DNA of 8,886 nt from a bacterium (GTDB taxonomy: Bacteria > Fidelibacterota > UBA2242), in contig JAHIOG010000087.1 in NCBI GenBank assembly GCA_018895675.1, positions 1 through 8,886 on the forward strand. Direction: 5' to 3'. The notes under the pieces are model-generated. The model had not been told where the DNA came from, did not search any database, and worked only from the letters and a program-made list of their open reading frames with translations. Positions 6,165-8,886 of the stretch are shown piece after piece. The position numbers and the translations under genes were made by a program. Numbering within the stretch: the first letter of the stretch is position 1; every line of letters starts with the position of its first letter.

Positions 6165-6828
6165 GTTCATACTGAATGTCTATAAACCGGTGAATTTAAG
6201 TTCCTATGATGTCGTTCGAAAAGTGAAGCAGATTCTTCCTGGAATAAAAGTCGGGCATGGGGGAACATTGGATCCCTTTGCGGAGGGAGTTTTACTGATT
6301 CTAATTGGAAAAGCGACAAAACGGATGACAGAACTGTTAAAGTACCGGAAGAGTTATGAAGCCATTCTGAGGCTGGGATCGGCATCGGCTACCGGCGATA
6401 ATACATCCGGTATTACAGAAACTGCCGCAGTTCCCGAAATAAATGAATCTGTATTAAGGAATCTGGAAAGTCAATTTTCAGGAGAAATAACTCAAGTGCC
6501 ACCGGCTTTTTCCGCAAAAAAAATCAATGGGAAACCAGCATATAAATACGCTCGGAAAGGACAGAAAGTGATTCTGAAGCCAATAACGGTTTTTATATCC
6601 GATCTTACTTTGAATATGATCGATAAGTGTTCGATGAGAATAAACGTTACCAGCTCAAGCGGAACGTATATTCGCGTTTTGGGTGAAGACATCGCCAGAG
6701 CCATAGGAACATGTGGCTTTCTGACCTCCTTGAAAAGGACGAGAATTGGAGAATATAAGATAAACGATGCTATCCCTGTTGAAAATTTGCAGAGTGCTAT
6801 TTCAAATTTAGCATTAACAGGGGTATAA
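6133..6828 (+). CDS. truB: tRNA pseudouridine(55) synthase TruB, short form
   Basis: TruB converts uridine 55 in the T-loop of tRNAs to pseudouridine and also acts as a tRNA chaperone. The catalytic motif GTLDPFAEG is at 44-52 with the nucleophile Asp47. Other family motifs are LGSASATGD (a form of LGxxTxTxD), QVPPAFSAKKINGKPAY, and SGTYIR with R181. The 231 residues are far fewer than the roughly 300 of E. coli: the protein ends soon after the catalytic domain, so the C-terminal PUA domain is absent, as in Bacteroidota TruB. The start is uncertain. ATG 6133 has no clear ribosome-binding site; ATG 6142 has GAGG only three bases ahead. Both lie within rbfA, so the genes overlap and translation is likely coupled. 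Confidence 0.95.
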   Translation: MRKMTFQNPIEFILNVYKPVNLSSYDVVRKVKQILPGIKVGHGGTLDPFAEGVLLILIGKATKRMTELLKYRKSYEAILRLGSASATGDNTSGITETAAVPEINESVLRNLESQFSGEITQVPPAFSAKKINGKPAYKYARKGQKVILKPITVFISDLTLNMIDKCSMRINVTSSSGTYIRVLGEDIARAIGTCGFLTSLKRTRIGEYKINDAIPVENLQSAISNLALTGV

Positions 6829-6839
6829 ATTTTATAACT

Positions 6840-7796
6840 ATGCAGGTGTTTTTCGGTCTTGATGCATTGCCAAAAAATTTCAAAGGAGCGGTTGTGACAC
6901 TGGGTGTATTTGACGGACTCCATCTTGCCCATATGGAGATTATCCAGCGGGTCATTAATTCTGCGGTTCAGGAACAAACCGGTTCTATGGCTATTACGTT
7001 TGATCCACATCCCCGCAAAATATTGAATCAATCCGGGAATTCCGTTCCCCTATTAACAACACCGAAAGAAAAATTGAAACTTTTGGAAGATACTGAACTC
7101 GATGCAACTCTTTTCCTGAAAGTAGATAAAACCTTGTTAAATACCGGCAGTGAAGCATTTGTCGAAAAGGTGCTTGTTAATCTAATTGATGTAAAAAAAG
7201 TAATTGTCGGGTACGATTATCATTTTGGTAAAGATCGCGGTGGGCGAACCGGGCAGCTTATCCAATTAGGGCAAAAATATGGATTTTCCGTTGAAACCGT
7301 AGCACCGATATTGCTGAATAATGAACCGGTACGGTCCTCGTTAATTCGATCGTTGCTCGAAGAAGGTCAGGTGGAAAAAGCCGCACGATTACTTGGCAGA
7401 GATTACGGAATTTCCGGTTATGTCGTGCATGGGGCAGGAAGAGGTAGAAGTCTGGGATTCCCTACAGCAAATATTGAAATAGCCAATCCTGATAAGATGA
7501 TCCCGTTAGACGGGGTATACCTGTCAAAAGTACAGGTGAATGAACAACACTTTTTTGGCATCTGCAACATTGGCATACGGGAGACATTTAATGAACATGA
7601 CCGTGTTATCGAAGTATATTTAATAAATACTGCCCAAACGGATTTGTACGGTGCGGAAATCGAAGTGGATTTCCTGGAACGTTTAAGAGATGAAATTAAA
7701 TTTGATACAATGGAAGGATTAAAAAACCAAATGATTTTGGATGAGAAAGAATGTTTAAAAAAAATTAAAAATAAGACCAATGAAAAGGAGGATTGA
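6840..7796 (+). CDS. ribF: Bifunctional riboflavin kinase / FAD synthetase
   Basis: RibF phosphorylates riboflavin to FMN and then adenylylates FMN to FAD in the cytoplasm. The N-terminal adenylyltransferase domain (about 1-180) shows GVFDGLHLAH (22-31), FDPHP, GYDYHFGKDRGG and the SSLIR motif. The C-terminal kinase domain (about 185-310) shows GRSLGFPTAN (202-211) with the PTAN nucleotide-binding motif, DGVY, NIGIRETF, and the likely catalytic glutamate E258 in IEVYLIN, followed by DLYG. Length (318) is typical. The adenylyltransferase HxGH motif reads HLAH, with alanine in place of glycine at 30, and the common RPTF of the kinase is RETF. The nearest ribosome-binding sequence, AGGGG at 6819-6823, is 16 bases from the ATG, so coupling to truB, 11 bases upstream, is likely. 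Confidence 0.96.
   Translation: MQVFFGLDALPKNFKGAVVTLGVFDGLHLAHMEIIQRVINSAVQEQTGSMAITFDPHPRKILNQSGNSVPLLTTPKEKLKLLEDTELDATLFLKVDKTLLNTGSEAFVEKVLVNLIDVKKVIVGYDYHFGKDRGGRTGQLIQLGQKYGFSVETVAPILLNNEPVRSSLIRSLLEEGQVEKAARLLGRDYGISGYVVHGAGRGRSLGFPTANIEIANPDKMIPLDGVYLSKVQVNEQHFFGICNIGIRETFNEHDRVIEVYLINTAQTDLYGAEIEVDFLERLRDEIKFDTMEGLKNQMILDEKECLKKIKNKTNEKED
7785..7791 (+). promoter_or_regulatory. Strong ribosome-binding site of rpsO inside the end of ribF
   Basis: AAGGAGG at 7785-7791 is the most complete Shine-Dalgarno match in the window and lies nine bases before the rpsO ATG. It falls within the last codons of ribF, whose stop is at 7794-7796, so ribosomes finishing ribF pass over it. The strength fits the high output needed for a ribosomal protein. 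Confidence 0.85.
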
Positions 7797-7800
7797 CTAA

Positions 7801-8070
7801 ATGTCATTAGCAAAAGAAGTCAAACAAGAGTTGATAGAAAAATACGGAAAAGATGCAATCAACACCGGTTCTATAGAGGCACAAATTGCCTTATTAACCG
7901 AACGCATTAAATCACTGAATGCGCATTTTCTGGAACATAAAAAAGATCATAGTTCCCGGCGCGGTTTATTAAAACTTGTTAGTCGCAGAAAACATCTCAT
8001 AGCCTATCTTCGTAAAAGAGATGAAGAGGCATACAAAAAATTAATCGGCGAATTGAATATTCGCAAGTAA
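7801..8070 (+). CDS. rpsO: 30S ribosomal protein S15
   Basis: S15 is a primary binder of the central domain of 16S rRNA and also contacts the 50S subunit through bridge B4. The 89 residues match the normal length of the family. The signature H-K-K-D-H-S-S-R-R-G-L-L lies at 46-57, followed by the basic helix with SRRKHLIAYLRKRD (61-74) and the usual end L-N-I-R-K. T22-G23-S24 near the start matches the conserved T-G-S of S15. It is placed four bases after ribF and before pnp, the conserved rpsO-pnp pairing. In E. coli S15 represses its own translation through an mRNA structure. The comparable region here would lie in the end of ribF, and I could not confirm a fold. Confidence 0.98.
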   Translation: MSLAKEVKQELIEKYGKDAINTGSIEAQIALLTERIKSLNAHFLEHKKDHSSRRGLLKLVSRRKHLIAYLRKRDEEAYKKLIGELNIRK

Positions 8071-8075
8071 AAGAC

Positions 8076-8089
8076 AGGAGATTACATTG
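8076..8089 (+). promoter_or_regulatory. Ribosome-binding site and TTG start of pnp
   Basis: AGGAG at 8076-8080 lies six bases before TTG (8087-8089). Translation from this TTG gives M-I-R-K-Q followed by the normal first strand of PNPase. The first in-frame ATG (8144) is at codon 20 and would remove that strand, so the TTG is the likely start. Confidence 0.8.
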
Positions 8090-8886
8090 ATTCGTAAACA
8101 GATAACCCTTGGGGGAAGAGAATTTGTTATTGAAACAGGTCGAATGGCGAAACAGGCGCATGGGTCTGTAACTGTTCGATACGGTGACACAATGATTCTG
8201 GTTACCGCAGTTTCCAATTTGTTAAAACCGATGAACCAGGATTTTTTTCCATTGCAGGTTGAATACCGTGAACGTACTTACGCTGCCGGTAAAATTCCCG
8301 GTGGTTTTTTCAAAAGAGAAGGACGTCCCAGTGAGAAGGAGATTCTCACCTCTCGATTAATCGATCGACCGATCCGTCCTTTGTTTGCTGAAGGTTTCTT
8401 CAGTGACACCCAGATCTTTGCTACTGTAATTTCCGGCGATCAGGAAAATCCGGGAGATATTTTAGGAATTACAGGGGCTTCAATTGCGTTAAGTATATCG
8501 AAGATTCCCTTTTTGGGGCCAATTGCGGGTGTACGCGTCGGCAGAATTGACGGTGAGTACGTCCTGAATCCGACTATGTCACAGATGGACAAATCTGATC
8601 TGGAAATCGTAGTGGCTGGAAGTGAAGAGTCGATCATTATGGTCGAAGGAGAATCCAAAGAGATATCCGAGGATGTTTTAGTCGGCGCTCTGGAATTTGG
8701 ACAAAAAGCAATTATTGAACTGATAAATTTTCAGAAAGAATTTATTGAAGAAATTAAACCGGAAAAAGTCCGGGTTACCGCTATTGAGATACCAGAAGAA
8801 TTGCTTGAGACGATCAGGAGCAAAACCGAGCCGCAATTAAGTATCTGGCGGGAAATGGCAAAAAGTTCCAAACATACCCGCTCGGA
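8087..8886 (+). CDS. pnp: Polyribonucleotide nucleotidyltransferase (PNPase), N-terminal part
   Basis: PNPase degrades RNA from the 3' end with phosphate and can also add nucleotides; it is a core enzyme of mRNA turnover. The frame is open from TTG 8087 to the right edge, giving 266 complete codons of a protein that is usually about 700 residues. The missing part would hold the second RNase PH domain, KH and S1. Visible features are the first RNase PH-like domain, with KIPGGFFKREG at 69-79 followed by the conserved R-P-S-E-K-E and S-R-L-I-D-R-P-I-R-P-L-F segments, and then the linker toward the all-helical region. The GGFFKREG segment corresponds to the central-channel RNA-binding loop of the trimer. 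The gap after rpsO is only 16 bases, with no terminator, so the two are probably cotranscribed. No defect is visible in the part present. Confidence 0.96.
   Translation, partial: MIRKQITLGGREFVIETGRMAKQAHGSVTVRYGDTMILVTAVSNLLKPMNQDFFPLQVEYRERTYAAGKIPGGFFKREGRPSEKEILTSRLIDRPIRPLFAEGFFSDTQIFATVISGDQENPGDILGITGASIALSISKIPFLGPIAGVRVGRIDGEYVLNPTMSQMDKSDLEIVVAGSEESIIMVEGESKEISEDVLVGALEFGQKAIIELINFQKEFIEEIKPEKVRVTAIEIPEELLETIRSKTEPQLSIWREMAKSSKHTRS

Noticed and set aside
6492..7031. A 179-codon reverse-strand open frame across truB and ribF.
   Set aside because: It covers conserved motifs of both + strand genes and shows no recognisable domain, so it is a shadow frame.

Overview
This window carries a bacterial translation and RNA-processing gene cluster, all on the + strand: tRNA-Arg(CCU), a membrane-anchored TPR protein, then rimP-nusA-infB-(DUF503)-rbfA-truB-ribF-rpsO-pnp, with pnp cut by the right edge. 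The order is the classical nusA/infB operon joined to rpsO-pnp. The sequence is AT-leaning. Several traits suggest a member of the FCB (Fibrobacterota-Chlorobiota-Bacteroidota) superphylum or a neighbouring lineage such as Marinimicrobia or Calditrichota. These are a short TruB without a PUA domain, promoter candidates resembling the Bacteroidota TTG/TAnnTTTG type, a tRNA without encoded CCA, and a YfgM-like TPR protein next to the operon. This placement is an inference, not an identification.

Layout. Positions 1-94 hold no convincing gene, only a candidate promoter for the tRNA at 95-167. The TPR gene (197-880) follows the tRNA after 29 bases with no terminator between, so the two may share a transcript. 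The gap 881-1080 is the only substantial non-coding stretch and is the most interesting part. It holds a 111-bp element bounded by 16-bp inverted repeats that begins inside the TPR stop region, two candidate promoters, and a strong intrinsic-terminator hairpin that ends just ahead of the rimP ribosome-binding site. From 1081 to the right edge the genes are packed with gaps of 24 bases or less, or with overlaps, which indicates one operon with coupled translation.

Function. RimP and RbfA mature the 30S subunit, S15 is an early 16S rRNA binder, TruB makes pseudouridine 55 in tRNA, and IF2 brings initiator tRNA to the ribosome. NusA tunes RNA polymerase pausing and termination, PNPase degrades RNA, and RibF makes FMN and FAD. 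The terminator in the rimP leader is well placed for NusA-dependent autoregulation, as known for rimP-nusA in Bacillus subtilis. Both nusA and pnp start with TTG.

Most of the window is ordinary housekeeping sequence. I see no phage, CRISPR, toxin-antitoxin or defence system. The points worth checking are the inverted-repeat element with its internal promoter-like motif, the leader terminator, and a few substitutions at conserved positions in IF2, RibF and RbfA.
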